Positions 21,031-31,558 of a stretch of 64,000 nucleotides of DNA are shown in pieces. The notes below the pieces were generated by a model, which saw only the letters and a program-made list of their open reading frames with translations, had not been told where the DNA came from and ran no database searches. Numbering within the stretch: position 1 is the first letter of the stretch; each line of letters starts with the position of its first letter. The position numbers were made by a program, and so were the translations under genes. The DNA is from Ariolimax columbianus (lineage: Eukaryota; Mollusca; Gastropoda; Stylommatophora; Arionidae). Location of the stretch: assembly GCA_036924085.1 (NCBI GenBank), contig JAVGWX010000002.1:51454605-51518604 (forward strand), given 5' to 3'.

Positions 21031-21363
21031 TTCTTCTTCTTCTTTTTCGTTCTCAATCTCCCGCTATCAATCTCTGGAAAGGACTGCACGTAGCAGGATG
21101 TTGTCCGGAGAATGGAATGCGTTATGTCATAGTTTACAGCTTTACTGCGATATTTGCACTTTTCGGTCCGACACATCTGACTTCAGCAGGCATTTCTGGG
21201 TACCCGGTTAGCCTTCCCTCTTCGATCCTTTTTCCTTAGCCAGTCTGCTCTGTTATCCACGATCACCACGTGGAGGTGTAGAAGCGTCTTAGCAGCTCTG
21301 GTCCGCTAGCACTGACGCAAGATGTAATTTTTATTTTTGGGTCGCTGACCGCTGCAACTCATG
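21031..21363 (-). mobile_element. SINE B, GAA-tail copy
   Basis: Minus strand: GAGTTGCAGCGGTCAGCGAC start, an internal change in the AGCTGACTGCTAGCG segment, GACTGGCTAAGGAAAAAGGA, core TGCTGAAGTCAGATGTGTCG, CTGTAAACTATGACATAACG, GATAGCGGGAGATTGAGAAC and a GAAAAAGAAGAAGAAGAA tail. Confidence 0.8.
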
Positions 21364-21510
21364 CCGAACAACAACTTAATACCAATATCATCTGAGAAGA
21401 ACCCCAAAACTATCTTTGCGAAGAGCTACCAGTTAACTTTACATGGACAGTCTTGACTCTATGGACATTGATACCCAAGTGTGTAAGTGAACTTGTGAGT
21501 AGCCCTGATT

Positions 21511-21829
21511 TTGGCTTGGCTTGGCTTCGTTCGTTCCCAATCTCCCGCTACCAAATCCTGAAAGGGCTTAAGTAGCAGAATGTAGTCCAGAGAACGGAAT
21601 GCGTTGTGTCGTAGTTTACAGCTTGACTGCGATATTTGCCCCTTTCGATCCAACACATCCATTTTTTAAGTACCGGGTTAGCATTCCCTCTTCGATCCCT
21701 TCTCCTTAGCCAGTCTGGCCTGCTGCAGCCTGTTTTCCAGGATCACCGCGTGGAGGTGTAGAAAGGTCTTGGCAGCTCTGGTTCGCTGGCCCTGGCGCTA
21801 GCAGTCAGCTATGGGTCGCTGACCATTGA
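21511..21829 (-). mobile_element. SINE B, GCCAA-tail copy
   Basis: Minus strand: AGCGACCCATAGCTGACTGC, AACAGGCTGCAGCAGGCCAG, GGCTAAGGAGAAGGGATCGA, GGATGTGTTGGATCGAAAGG, CTGTAAACTACGACACAACG and GGTAGCGGGAGATTGGGAAC, ending in GAAGCCAAGCCAAGCCAAAA. It lies about 150 bases from another SINE B in the same orientation but with a different tail class. Confidence 0.8.
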
Positions 21830-22330
21830 TATGTGATTACTAACCCAGCTTGTATTTGTTGTATCCCTCTCAAAAATGAAGTTACAAAACTAACCTTCCG
21901 TACAATATTTCGACATCTCTCAAAAACAAATAATCAATTAATTATTAATCTATTGACAGTTAGCTGTGAAAGATGAGTCAATGATATTTTGTATTTGTCA
22001 TTATTTGCTGTCCAGAACTAAGCGCAAGTACAGCATTGCCTTATAAAACATTTCTTGCGACTTTGTTTCGCTACCTAAACAGCTTGAGGCCAATTTTGCA
22101 GTAAATATCCCTGCAAAAAGTCTGCGCCAAACAAACTTCACATTTTGTTTTACACGATGAAATAGTTGCTCCTAGCACACTTGTCTTCAGTTGACCTTAC
22201 CGAAATTGTTTGGCGAAATGAAATCGACCTGCCCTTTACTGAACAAAATGGAGACTTGAGAACAAGATGAGAGATAGTCAAGATGCAACATAATGTCGCA
22301 TATATTTGTTTGAATTGTACTCGTACACTG
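21830..22330. other. No gene or recognised repeat
   Basis: AT-rich sequence without landmarks. The short minus frame at 22150-22338 shows no domain. Confidence 0.4.
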
Positions 22331-22334
22331 CGGA

Positions 22335-22905
22335 TCAAATTCTTACTTATCTTTCAAGTCTACTGGTGCAGAGTGGAATACATTCTCGTATAATTGTTTC
22401 TGGTTCACGCGTAAAGAGTGGGGTAAAATCGTATATTTGTTCAGGCCTATATGCGCAGAGCAGGGCAAATTTGTTTATTGGTTCAGGTCTATATGCACAG
22501 AGATCGAACAAATTTGTTTATTTGTTCAGGTCTATATGTGCAGAGTAGGGCAAATTTGTTTATTGATTCAGGTCTATATGCGCAGAGTAGAGCAAATTTG
22601 TTTATTGATTCAGGTCTATATGCGCAGAGTAGGGCAAATTTGTTTTTTGGTTCAAGAATATACGAACAGAGTGGGAACAACATGTGTTTCAAGTCCACAC
22701 GTTCAGTGTGATAAATTCTTGTGTGTGTTTCAGGTCAACACGCGTAGTGTGATAAATTCTTGTATGTGTTTCAAGTCTACACTCGTAGTGTGATATATTC
22801 GTGTATGTGTTTCAAGTCTACACTCGTAGTGTGATAAATTCGTGTATGTATTTCAAGTCTTCACTCGTAGTGTGATATATTCTTGTATTTGTTTCAGGTC
22901 TGCTC
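22335..22905 (+). repeat. Two-part ~42-bp satellite
   Basis: The left half has about six copies of TTCAGGTCTATATGCGCAGA followed by GTAGGGCAAATTTGTTTATT. The right half has five copies of a related TTTCAAGTCTACACTCGTAG unit followed by TGTGATATATTCGTGTATGT. The two unit types share the GTTTCAGGTCTA word and appear to be diverged forms of one satellite. Confidence 0.85.
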
Positions 22906-23289
22906 CTGTGCCATGTAACATATTCTAGTAACATATTCTAGTTTCTAAGTGACGTCTGCTGTCGCACAAAAACAGATGTATATTCTACTTGTACTGCTGA
23001 CCTACTAGCGTACGCTGGTGTTAGATTGCCGCAACACGTTAGGAATGAACAAATACATTTAGGTCTTCAAAATGGCGGACAATTTATTCAACAATGACAC
23101 AGCGTCAGCTTATAGGTGTGTACTCCATAGAAGTGTGTACGTATCGTCGATCAATTAACGGAGTAAATAAAGGGGCACAGCTAGCATACCGTTGTCTTTT
23201 GACACGGTTGCGGCGCAAAATAAGTTTAATTTTCTTTCCCGTTCGTTATCAAATAATTACATTACATGGTATCAAGATGCTAAGCAGCG

Positions 23290-23626
23290 CATAAGCTGCA
23301 GTAGTCAGCGACCCAAAGCTGACTGCTAGCGTCAGGGCCAGCGAACCATAGCTGCCAAGACCCTTCTACACCTCCACACGGTGATCCTGGATAACAGGCT
23401 GCAGCAGGGCAGACTGGCTAAGGAGAAGAGATCGAAGAGGGAATGCTAACCCAGTACTATAAAATGGTTGCTGAAGTCGGATGTGTTGGACCGAAAGGTG
23501 AAAATATCGCAGTCACGCTGTAAACTACGACACAACGCATTCCGTTCTCGGGACTACATTCTGCTACTTAAGCCCGTTCAGGGTTTGGTAGCGGGAGATT
23601 GAGAATGAACGAAGCCAAGCCAAATA
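23290..23626 (+). mobile_element. SINE B, GCCAA-tail copy
   Basis: AAGCTGCAGTAGTCAGCGAC start, AACAGGCTGCAGCAGGGCAG, GGCTAAGGAGAAGAGATCGA, core GCTGAAGTCGGATGTGTTGG, GGTAGCGGGAGATTGAGAAT and a GAACGAAGCCAAGCCAAAT end. Very close to the copy at 1282. Confidence 0.8.
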
Positions 23627-23699
23627 ATTACATCTATTTTAGGAAAACAGTTTAAACAGGAAAGAGGAAGTATACGATAAATTTAGTTACGATATTAAA

Positions 23700-24820
23700 T
23701 CCCCGAGTGATCCACCGGGGTCTTTGTGTATGACAAGGAAATAATAGCATCACTGTCCCACAGAGAGAATGTCGTAAGAGGCGACTAACTGTGTGTCGTG
23801 GCATAACACCGGCCATGGTTAGGTGGTTTGTTTAGAGCAGTATAGATGGCGCTTAACAGGCTTCGGGTTTACTGTGCTCTAGTGTTTGGGTATATTAAGA
23901 TGAACTCGCACATGGTTAACCACCCTTCGCGGCACTTGTCCCAACGTAGCAGCAGAGTAATAAGCTGCTCGAGCCTAGCCCGCTAAGCAGGAAATCCTCC
24001 TCTCGACTACATCCAGCTCATACCAGAGATGGGACCTGCACAGAAGCATCTGCCCATGTAGAAGTAAGGTCGACAACAAAACTAAGAACAACTAAAAGAA
24101 ATAACTGTTGCAGAAGGGATCCGACAACGGGTAAAAATATATAGAACGAGATATGTGGATATGTTATGGGAAACGATAATGCGAACAAAATGTATAAAAA
24201 ACATCAAAAGGAAATATATAAATACTTATGAAATAGTACAAAGACCAAAACAAGACATCATAAGACTTTACTAAAGATAAGAGAGGAGATGTGATTAGTA
24301 ACATAAATTAGCAGATGAGATGGGCCGAATATTTAAGAGAACCTTTAAATATGCGAGTACCACAGATCCACACTTTTTAAACATTCACGCAGCAGAGCCA
24401 GAATTGCAAGTTAATTCCATTAAATCAAAAAAAGGTGAAATCAAGAAAGCAAAAATTTTGTTAAAAGATAAAATCACTAGCACAACAGAAACAATTAAAG
24501 CAGACGCTGACACTTGAACAGAGATATTATACAAATTACTTGGTACAATTTGCGAAAGACTAGAAATACTAACAGACTGGCAGGAATGCTATTTAACGAA
24601 GGTGTCAAAGAATTAAGATCTGCAATAATGTACACCAAGTAGCGGTCCAACACAAAAACACATGGAGAAGACAGCTGGAGACAAATGTAAAGACAATGGC
24701 TGGCATAGACAGAGTTGGAACGGTGGGGGGTCAGAACAGTTGGCCTTGACATTTATTGGTTGAAGACCTGTGCTCCACAAGGAGCCGTCAGGTAATGAGA
24801 ATAAGTGTCAGTCTATCTCA
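23700..24820 (+). mobile_element. LINE-C, internally deleted
   Basis: The left part (23700-24100) is a probable 5' region with the phrase GAATGTCGTAAGAGGCGACT; a similar GCCGTAAAAGGCGAC phrase recurs at 30320. From 24320 the translation MRWAEYFKRTFKYAST, PHFLNIHAAEPELQV, GEIKKAKILLKDK and TIKADADT*TEILYKLL matches the linker and fingers of a LINE RT (typically RWAEHFEELLN, EEIxxAIKxLKNGKAxG, ALKADxETSTExLxKLL). Around 24645 it jumps to C-terminal sequence, NTWRRQLETNVKTMAGI and VEDLCSTRSRQ. The palm and thumb are deleted, so it is non-functional. Confidence 0.65.
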
Positions 24821-24904
24821 CGCGCTCGTAACGTCAGATAGTTCTTCTTAAAACGCTACACACATTTTCCTCCATGAACTTAACGATCTGTGTCGGGCTT
24901 CTTA

Positions 24905-25075
24905 CGTTGCCATACATTGTATACCATCAAATGATTCACATATATTTCCGTATAACTTGTCCGGTATGTCGCAGGCTTAACTCGTCGCCATCCATTGTAT
25001 ACCATCAAATGATTCACATATATTTCGTTATAACTTGTCCGGTATGTCGCAGACTTAACTCGTCGCCATTTTTGG
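24905..25075 (+). repeat. 78-bp tandem duplication
   Basis: Two copies containing CATTGTATACCATCAAATGA and TTCACATATATTTC followed by TATAACTTGTCCGGTATGTC, 78 bases apart. Confidence 0.85.
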
Positions 25076-25255
25076 ATAGATAATGAAAGGATATCTTTTC
25101 ATAGCATGCACCGTAAACTGAATTGCGTGAGCCTTAGTCCCTTAATTGGATCAATAGTAAGAGAATTTCTGTCCTTAGATCACTGGATCTCCATCATTCA
25201 AAAAAAGCTTTCAACAAATATGTGGTGGTATGGACAAGAAAAATGGATCAATTAC

Positions 25256-25335
25256 TAGCAGCTGTGAGAAGAACTCTTCATTCTGTGAGAAGAACTCTTC
25301 ATTCTGTGAGAAGAACTCTTCATTCTGTGAGAATA
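25256..25335 (+). repeat. 21-bp minisatellite, about 4 copies
   Basis: TTCTGTGAGAAGAACTCTTCA repeated with one truncated end unit. It abuts the truncated 3' side of the LINE-A fragment. Confidence 0.9.
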
Positions 25336-26480
25336 TATATTCTCCACAGCTGTTGTCGGTTGACCAAGTCGAACGCTTTTTCTTGATCTATGAATGCCAA
25401 ATAAAGTGTTGCATCATATTCGATGGCTTTTTCTGCCACTTGCTGCAAGGCAAAGATGACATCGGTGCAGCCCCTGTTTTTTTTCTGAAACCTATTTGCG
25501 CTTCGCTTAGTTGGAATTCTATGGTTTGGCGAAATCTTTCCCGTGTGACTCAGCAGTGAAATGCCTCTGTAAGTTGTGTAGTCTCCCTTACTCTTTCTTT
25601 TCCGACATGGAGACGATAATGGCATTTCTCCAATCTTCAGGTACCTCTTGGTTGGTCCATTCTATGTTGAACAGTCTCTGAAGCCAGGCTATTCCCGCGG
25701 TGCCCATCACTTTGATCAATTCAGCTGGTATATCGTCTGCTCCAGGGGACTTGTTCCTTGGAGTATTTCGCACTGCTTCTCTTATTTCCGAAATCAATAT
25801 TTCTGGTTCGAATTCTGTAATTGTATTAGAGATAGTTGATTGTGTGAACATGTCTTCTACCAGTGGTATATTGAGGAGTTGGCTGAAGTATTCCTGCCAT
25901 CTTTTCATAATTAACTTAGGGTCATTTAGTTCTCTGCCTGAGTTGTCATTCATGAATCCCATTGGGTCGTAACACTCTTCTCTATTCCTCGTTGCTCGGA
26001 TCTTTGGGTCGTAACACTCTTCTCTATTCCTTGTTGCTCGGATCTTCTGATAGCATTTTCTAATTGATCTTAAGTAGTCAGAATGTAAACTCTCTCCTTA
26101 ATCTTCCCATGTTTTGGCTTTCAGCAGATGCGATTACCTTCTTTGGTTTCTTGCAGTTTCACAGTCTTCATAGTCTTCATCTGTTCTACTCTTAACCCAT
26201 GCTCTATATTTTTCTTTTCTTTGATGGAGGTCTAAACTTCGTTAGTCAACCACTGTGTTATTTTCTTGGGCTCTCAATGCTGCTTCTTTGTACCACATGC
26301 TTCTCTGTATGCCTTGATAATACTGTCTTTGAACAAGGTCCATTCTTCTTTGTGCCACATGCTTCTCTGTCTGCATTGATAATACTGTCTTTGAACAAGG
26401 TCCATTCTACTTCAACCGTTTGCCTTTCTTCGGTTAGTTTTGAAAAGTCCTCTGTGATTTATACTTCAATGGCTTTTTGA
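25336..26480 (-). pseudogene. LINE-A linker and RT fingers
   Basis: Minus-strand translation from 26480 to 25960 gives a degraded linker (HQRKEKYRAWVKSRTDEDYE). It continues MKRWQEYFSQLLNIPLVED, ILISEIREAVRNTPRNKSPG, ADDIPAELIKVMG, WTNQEVPEDWRNAIIV, TYRGISLLSHTGK, KKNRGCTDVIFALQQVAEKA and YLAFIDQEKAFDLVNRQQLW. These are RT domains 0 to 3 of a LINE (typical SPGxDxIPAELIK, YRGISLLS, FRKxRGTxDxIFALRQ, FIDLEKAFDxVNR). Frames change near 25600. A roughly 55-bp duplication occurs at 25965-26045 and another near 26300-26400. It is truncated before the catalytic box. Confidence 0.75.
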
Positions 26481-26640
26481 ACAGCATATATATATATATC
26501 AACTGAGTTTTATAGTATTATATTAGCATTACACTACAAAGAGACCATATGGACAGTCAAATCTGCTATCAGATGAACGGAAGAATTCGCTATGAAGTGA
26601 CACCGAAAAAAATTCGTACAACTGCCTTGTAACACTTGGA

Positions 26641-26830
26641 TTCTTCTTCTTTTTCTTTCTTTTTTCTTCTTCCTTATCCTCTTACTCGGCGCTCGTCCTG
26701 AAAAATGCGTTATGATGTGTCGTAGTTTGCAGCAAAGATGCGATATCTGTGCCTTTCAGATTGATGACCACCATTTGAAGGCGGAATAGGGTCTTGGTCA
26801 GCTCTGGTTCGCTGACCCTGATGCTGTTAT
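26641..26830 (-). mobile_element. SINE B' with internal deletion
   Basis: Minus strand: TCAGGGTCAGCGAACCAGAG, a deletion of the central AACAGGCTGC to core region, then GGCACAGATATCGCATCTTT, CTGCAAACTACGACACATCA, TTTTTCAGGACGAGCGCCGA and a purine tail. The 3' end is of the B' type. Confidence 0.6.
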
Positions 26831-27321
26831 CTCATTCCCTCTGCTGCTACTTCATCCCCGGACTTCAGTTGAAAAGAATAGCACCCCTGCAACCTCCCAA
26901 ACATGTCGTTAAAGGCAACTTCTTCCTTTGCAACCATTGTTGTTACTACGGCCTATATAAAGACGACACTAATGAACTAATCCAGGGCCAGGTAAGATAT
27001 TTTCATCATGTCAAATGACATGCCACCTTCGTGAACCTTGAAGGAAAAGTAAAGAGAAAACGTTCCAGAGGATGACAATGCTGTAAGTGGAATGTCAAGA
27101 GATAGCCAGGAATGAGTATGTCTTATTGTATCAACAACACAGACATCGATCTTGGTAGATCCATTGCAGGCAACCTTTCGTGTAGACGCGACAACTGAAT
27201 ATGTGACTGCTATAGTGATAGCCTTATGCTTAAATTGGAACGAGAAGGCTAATCAATCAATCAATCAATCAATCATGTTCACAATGCTCACGTTCAGCAC
27301 TCGGGCAAGTCTGCTTCAGAA
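26831..27321. other. No gene; (AATC)6 microsatellite
   Basis: An AATC repeat lies at 27251-27274. The open frames here have no recognisable domain. Confidence 0.5.
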
Positions 27322-27478
27322 GCTTACCAACATTACAGAACCGTATTACTTTGTTGTTCCTACCAGGTAAGTGTGCTTACCAACATTACAGAACCGTATT
27401 ACTTTGTTGTTCCTACCAGGTAAGTGTGCTTACCAACATTACAGAACCGTATTACTTTGTTGTTCCTACCAGGTAACA
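27322..27478 (+). repeat. 53-bp tandem triplication with splice-like borders
   Basis: Three copies, 53 bases apart, of GCTTACCAACATTACAG, ACCGTATTACTTTGTTGTTC and CTACCAGGTAAGTGT. Each unit carries ATTACAG and CAGGTAAGT, which look like splice acceptor and donor words around a 28-base segment. No adjoining exons were identified. Confidence 0.85.
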
Positions 27479-27479
27479 G

Positions 27480-27989
27480 CTAAGTGTGCTTGATTTTGTT
27501 TTTCTTAAAACCTCCCCAAAAAACACAAAAAAATGATACAGAACGTGACATGGATTGATATTAATTATGTACAGTACGTATCCGATCTCTGTGGATGCTG
27601 CCAACGACAGCTTATCCCAGCTGAATCAACATTTAATCAACACTCAACGCTTGACAAGCGAACGGTTACTATCGTTCACTTTTTTTAAAAACAACAACGC
27701 TGAATTTGAAAGTTCCACTTTACAAAACATGAGGTGGGATTGTGGGAGTTAGATATCCATTTGAGATGTGACAGCTGCGTAAAAGATGGCGGTGATAGGG
27801 GGAGTTAGATATCCATTTGGAATATTGCGTAAATGACGACTAGTGATTAAATTCTTTGTTCGTTCTCATAGGAATGACCTTCTTGTTCTTTATATTACAA
27901 GGCGCGTGGTTATCCGTGGAGATGTAGTAAAAAGTCAATGCGCATTAATATCAGCGTGCTTAGACTAGAGTAGAACTAGGACGCAAAAC
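27480..27989. other. No gene; short local duplication
   Basis: GGGAGTTAGATATCCATTTG occurs twice (27743 and 27800). Nothing else is recognised. Confidence 0.4.
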
Positions 27990-28205
27990 ACAACAACGGA
28001 AAGTACTGCTCGAATGAAGATCAGAGAAGCTTCAGATGGATAGGATACACGCTGAGAAAAAGTCAGACAGTATAAACGGGCGAGCGCTGGATTGGAACCC
28101 ACGTGAAATTGATGGAAGGGAAGAGAAAAGAGCAGAGAACAGTGGAGGACGAGATCATGACAGCTAGAGACTCCTACGAGCAACTTTAGAGGACTACTGT
28201 TCCGA
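27990..28205 (+). pseudogene. LINE-C C-terminal fragment
   Basis: Translation across two frames gives SFRWIGYTLRKSQTV, RWIGTHVKLMEGKRKEQRTV, EDEIMTARDSYEQL and ENRNRYKTSAVTL. This is the end of a LINE RT (typically WRWIGHTLRK, RALxWNPQGKRKRGRP, TWRRxxExE, SWxQLxxxAQNRxRWRxxVxAL). A stop follows SQTV. It runs without a gap into the 36-bp array. Confidence 0.65.
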
Positions 28206-28680
28206 AAACAGGAATAGGTATAAAACATCAGCTGTAACCCTGCCTTGGAAAAGGTATAAAACATCAGCTGTAACCCTGCCTTGGAAAAGGTATAAAACAT
28301 CAGCTGTAACCCTGCCTTGGAATAGGTATAAAACATCAGCTGTAACCCTGCCTTGGAATAGGTATAAAACATCAGCTGTAACCCTGCCTTGGAATAGGTA
28401 TAAAACATCAGCTGTAACCCTGCCTTGGAAAAGGTATAAAACATCAGCTGTAACCCTGCCTTGGAATAGGTATAAAACATCAGCTGTAACCCTGCCTTGG
28501 AATAGGTATAAAACATCAGCTGTAATCCTGTCTTGGAAAAGGTATAAAACATCAGCTGTAACCCTGTTTTGGAATTGGTATAAAACATCAGCTGTGACCC
28601 AGTCTTGGAATAGGTATAAAACTTTAGCTGTAACCATGTCTTGCATTAGGTATAATACATCAGCTGTAACCCTGTCTTAC
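28206..28680 (+). repeat. 36-bp minisatellite at the LINE-C C-terminus
   Basis: Thirteen copies, 36 bp apart, of GGTATAAAACATCAGCTGTA followed by ACCCTGCCTTGGAATA. In frame it reads NRYKTSAVTLPW, resembling the LINE C-terminal NRxRWRxxVxAL. The right-hand copies are more diverged. Because 36 is a multiple of three, several frames remain open (150 and 207 codons on the minus strand); these are not genes. Confidence 0.9.
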
Positions 28681-28911
28681 ACGAGTAGTCTAATAGGTTG
28701 CCAGGTTGAATGGCGGGTGGGTGGTACTTTTGAAGACAACATTTCTATGGTGGTGGGGATAGAGAGTGGGCAGAGACGAGAGAGGGAGATAGAGAGTGAC
28801 AATAGGACAAAGACCGATACTATTCGGTAAAAATGAAAGACTCCGCAGTAAAGATCACTGGGCTAGACTATTTTTGACAAACAATGGGCCGAAAATACAG
28901 CACAGTGAATG

Positions 28912-29176
28912 GGCTAATAGCAGCCAGTGACTCATAGTTCGCTGTTTGCACCAGGGTCAGCGAACCAGAGCTGACACTCTATTCCGCCTCCAAGCGACGG
29001 CTCTGGAAACAGGCTGCACTAGGTTAGTCCGACTAAGAGAAAAGAGATCGAAGTGAGAAGGAAGACAAACTCGATACCCCAAAGAAGCCAACTGAAACAG
29101 AAGTGTTGCACCGAAAGGCGCAGATATCGCAGCCTCGATGTAAACTATGACACAACGTCCTTTTCAGGACAAATGC

Positions 29177-29207
<31 letters not shown>

Positions 29208-29208
29208 G
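28912..29208 (+). mobile_element. SINE B' followed by poly-C/poly-A
   Basis: GCCAGTGACTCATAGTTCGC, CCAGGGTCAGCGAACCAGAG, AACAGGCTGCACTAGGTTAG, AAGAGATCGAAGTGAGAAGG, a weak core with TTGCACCGAAAGGCGCAGAT and GTAAACTATGACACAACGTC. The B' type end TTTTCAGGACAAATG runs into about 21 C and 10 A bases. Confidence 0.65.
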
Positions 29209-29278
29209 GAAAATATTGACAAAATAAGCAAGTATAAAAAAACTGAAGAATTGTACATCAAGCATGTTTGAAGAGTGA

Positions 29279-29344
29279 TAGGGCCTGACGAGTGATAGCG
29301 CCTGACGAGTGATAGCGTCTGACGAGTGATAGCGTCTGATTAGT
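29279..29344 (+). repeat. 17-bp minisatellite, 4 copies
   Basis: GAGTGATAGCGTCTGAC repeated four times with single-base changes, directly before SINE C. Confidence 0.9.
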
Positions 29345-29600
29345 GTAGCGATAGAACACTAACTTTTCACGGCAAAGGTACAGAGTTCAATCCTTGCAAC
29401 CGTCACGCACCAGACGACCCAGATGTAAATGAGTACCTGACTTACGGTTACGTAGGGATAAGGCGGCTATGAAGGGAACTGGACATCCCACACAAGCTGT
29501 GGCTTAGTTACCTGGTCTCATTTCATTCCCGACCAGCGGTCAAGACTGTTGAAGAAACCCCTTTACCTCTACCATTTTCCCAAGTAGTAGGAATAGTCAA
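29345..29600 (+). mobile_element. SINE C, tRNA-like head
   Basis: An A-box-like TGTAGCGATAGAACACTAAC is followed about 40 bases later by a B-box-like GAGTTCAATCCTTG. The body word GACGACCCAGATGTAAATGA then GTACCTGACT is shared with 13236, 17237, 58130 and 63575. The 3' end is not clear. Confidence 0.5.
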
Positions 29601-30279
29601 AAGTCATTTGTCATAAGTCAAATCATTAGTAATGCCGTAAGTCATAAGTGACCCGTTCCTCAACAGGATAGTTAGTCGTGTGCGGGTACCAAACCTGTCT
29701 CCAGTCCTGTAGTACTGTCCCAAAGTGATCAGTGGGCGTTCGGGTTGCTCAAACCCAATGAAGTCGCCCCCGCGTAGTCAATGATGACATTGTGGAGGTC
29801 TAAGCAATTGGTTCTGCGGTTGCTGTTGGCCATCTCTTTCCTAATCAGCGAGGCCAGGCTTGAGCAGGGTCGTTGGTTTCACTACTTCTGGCCGTCCGCT
29901 GCCCCGCTCCCTCTGCCTCACCCACCCCTCTTGTTTACTTGTAGACGGTTTTCCCCTTGGAGAAAGCTGGAACAGGGTATTTTGCACGGCATCTCCATCA
30001 ACACTGGCTGTGTATAAACATTTCTAGTTTAACTGTCGGCTAGGCGAGTATAGTTGACGAGGTCTCGGTTAACTACAGCACCCAATTAAGTTGACCTCGA
30101 ATCGACGGGAACGTACGATGTGGAGCTTAGGGTAGGATTACAAATCGAGTGTTCCAAATAACTGGTACACCGCGTAATGAGCAAGTTGGTTACTTCCGAT
30201 GCGCGAATCTATTTTTAATATGGACGTTGAGTTATGGTAGGACATATATAAACACTGTGCGAACCAGCTCGAGATGTGA
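29601..30279. other. No gene or recognised repeat
   Basis: The short frame at 29781-30017 has a hydrophobic start but no domain I know, and no supporting structure around it. Confidence 0.4.
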
Positions 30280-30360
30280 AAGCAGAAATAGGAATAGGTC
30301 CACTGTAATCTCCTACTCGTGCCGTAAAAGGCGACGAAAGAGGGCCTAGCAACCCCAATA
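30280..30360 (+). mobile_element. Possible LINE 5'-region fragment
   Basis: ATCTCCTACTCGTGCCGTAA followed by AAGGCGACGAAAGAGGGCC resembles the GTCGTAAGAGGCGACTAA phrase at the LINE-C 5' side (23770). This short match is the only evidence. Confidence 0.3.
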
Positions 30361-30639
30361 TATAAAAAAATATCTGCTTTTCAAACCGCCACTACAAATG
30401 CTCAGCTTCCTGTGAAGAGACCAGTTGTAGTGACGGCCACATGCATCTCTGGGAGCAAAAAGAGAGTTTCATTAATCATTAAGTTTGTCAACTAGGGACT
30501 AAAGGGAGTTCTCGCTGAGCTAGCTACTTCATTACTATGTGTTACAAAAAGCTAAGCTTAGCGTGCCTCTATTGAGAAGGAACAAAGAACTGAGACCCGG
30601 TGTTGAGAACAAATAACATCGTCTAGATACTTAGAGGGG

Positions 30640-30955
30640 AACGGAGAACACAGACTTGATATTGAGAATAAAGAACGGGGTCCAATATTGAGAATAATGA
30701 CCAGGGGTCAAATACTGAGAACAAAGAATAGGGGTCCAATATTGAGAATATTGAACAGGGGTCCAATATTGAGAATAGTGAACAGGGATCCAATATTGAC
30801 AACAATGAACAGTGGTCCAATATTGAGAATAATGACCAGGTGTCCAATATTGAGAACAAAGAATAGGGGTCCAATATTGACAACAATGAACAGGGGTCCA
30901 ATATTGACAACAATGAACAGGGGTCCAATATTAAAAATACAAAAACAAGGATAAA
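30640..30955 (+). repeat. ~30-bp minisatellite, about 10 copies
   Basis: Units of GGGGTCCAATATTGAGAATA followed by ATGAACA, 27-30 bases apart, with alternation of ATTGAGAA and ATTGACAA subtypes. Confidence 0.9.
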
Positions 30956-31558
30956 ATATTAAGAATGAAGAACATATGCTCGCTATTTTTTTAAACCAAG
31001 AACAAGGGGTAATATTGAAGAAATGAAAGAACAGAGGCTTGATGAATTGCCCAATATGGCACCACGCCCTATCCGGTTCACATACTCTCATTATTCGGTT
31101 CACATACTCTCATTATTTGGTTCCCACGCGTCGATTACTCAGTTTCAATACCGCCACCACCACCACCCCACCCCCCTCCCACGGTTAAGAACTCCTGCTC
31201 CAAAACACCACACATACCTCCCCGTCCCCTCCTTCCCTACCGCAGAACGTATGAGTAACAAAAGGGGTAGAGCGTTTGCCTCTGACATCAAAAATAGCGA
31301 GCTTGATTCTCTATATCTGGGGTCTCGACATCAGTTAGTATAAGGGCCACTCCATGCACGCGGAATAAAGCACTCAAATCAGGTTCTAGATAAACGATAA
31401 GCGTTATTTGTGTTAATCTTTATCGCCAATCAATGTGATTTGATTTAGTAAGAATCTCTGATTGATTTTATTGACTGTAATTGTACTGTTTACATGCAAT
31501 GAGAATTTGTCCAAGGTTGTCTCACAACGTTCTGACAATTTTTTGTGTGTGCAGACGT
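30956..31558. other. No gene or recognised repeat
   Basis: Contains a CCACCACCACC stretch near 31153 and otherwise nothing I recognise. Confidence 0.4.

Noticed and set aside
20940..21176. Small open frames inside SINE B copies (also 11822-12164, 8341-8672, 37146-37445)
   Set aside because: They recur with the SINE and are broken differently in each copy; there is no conserved protein.
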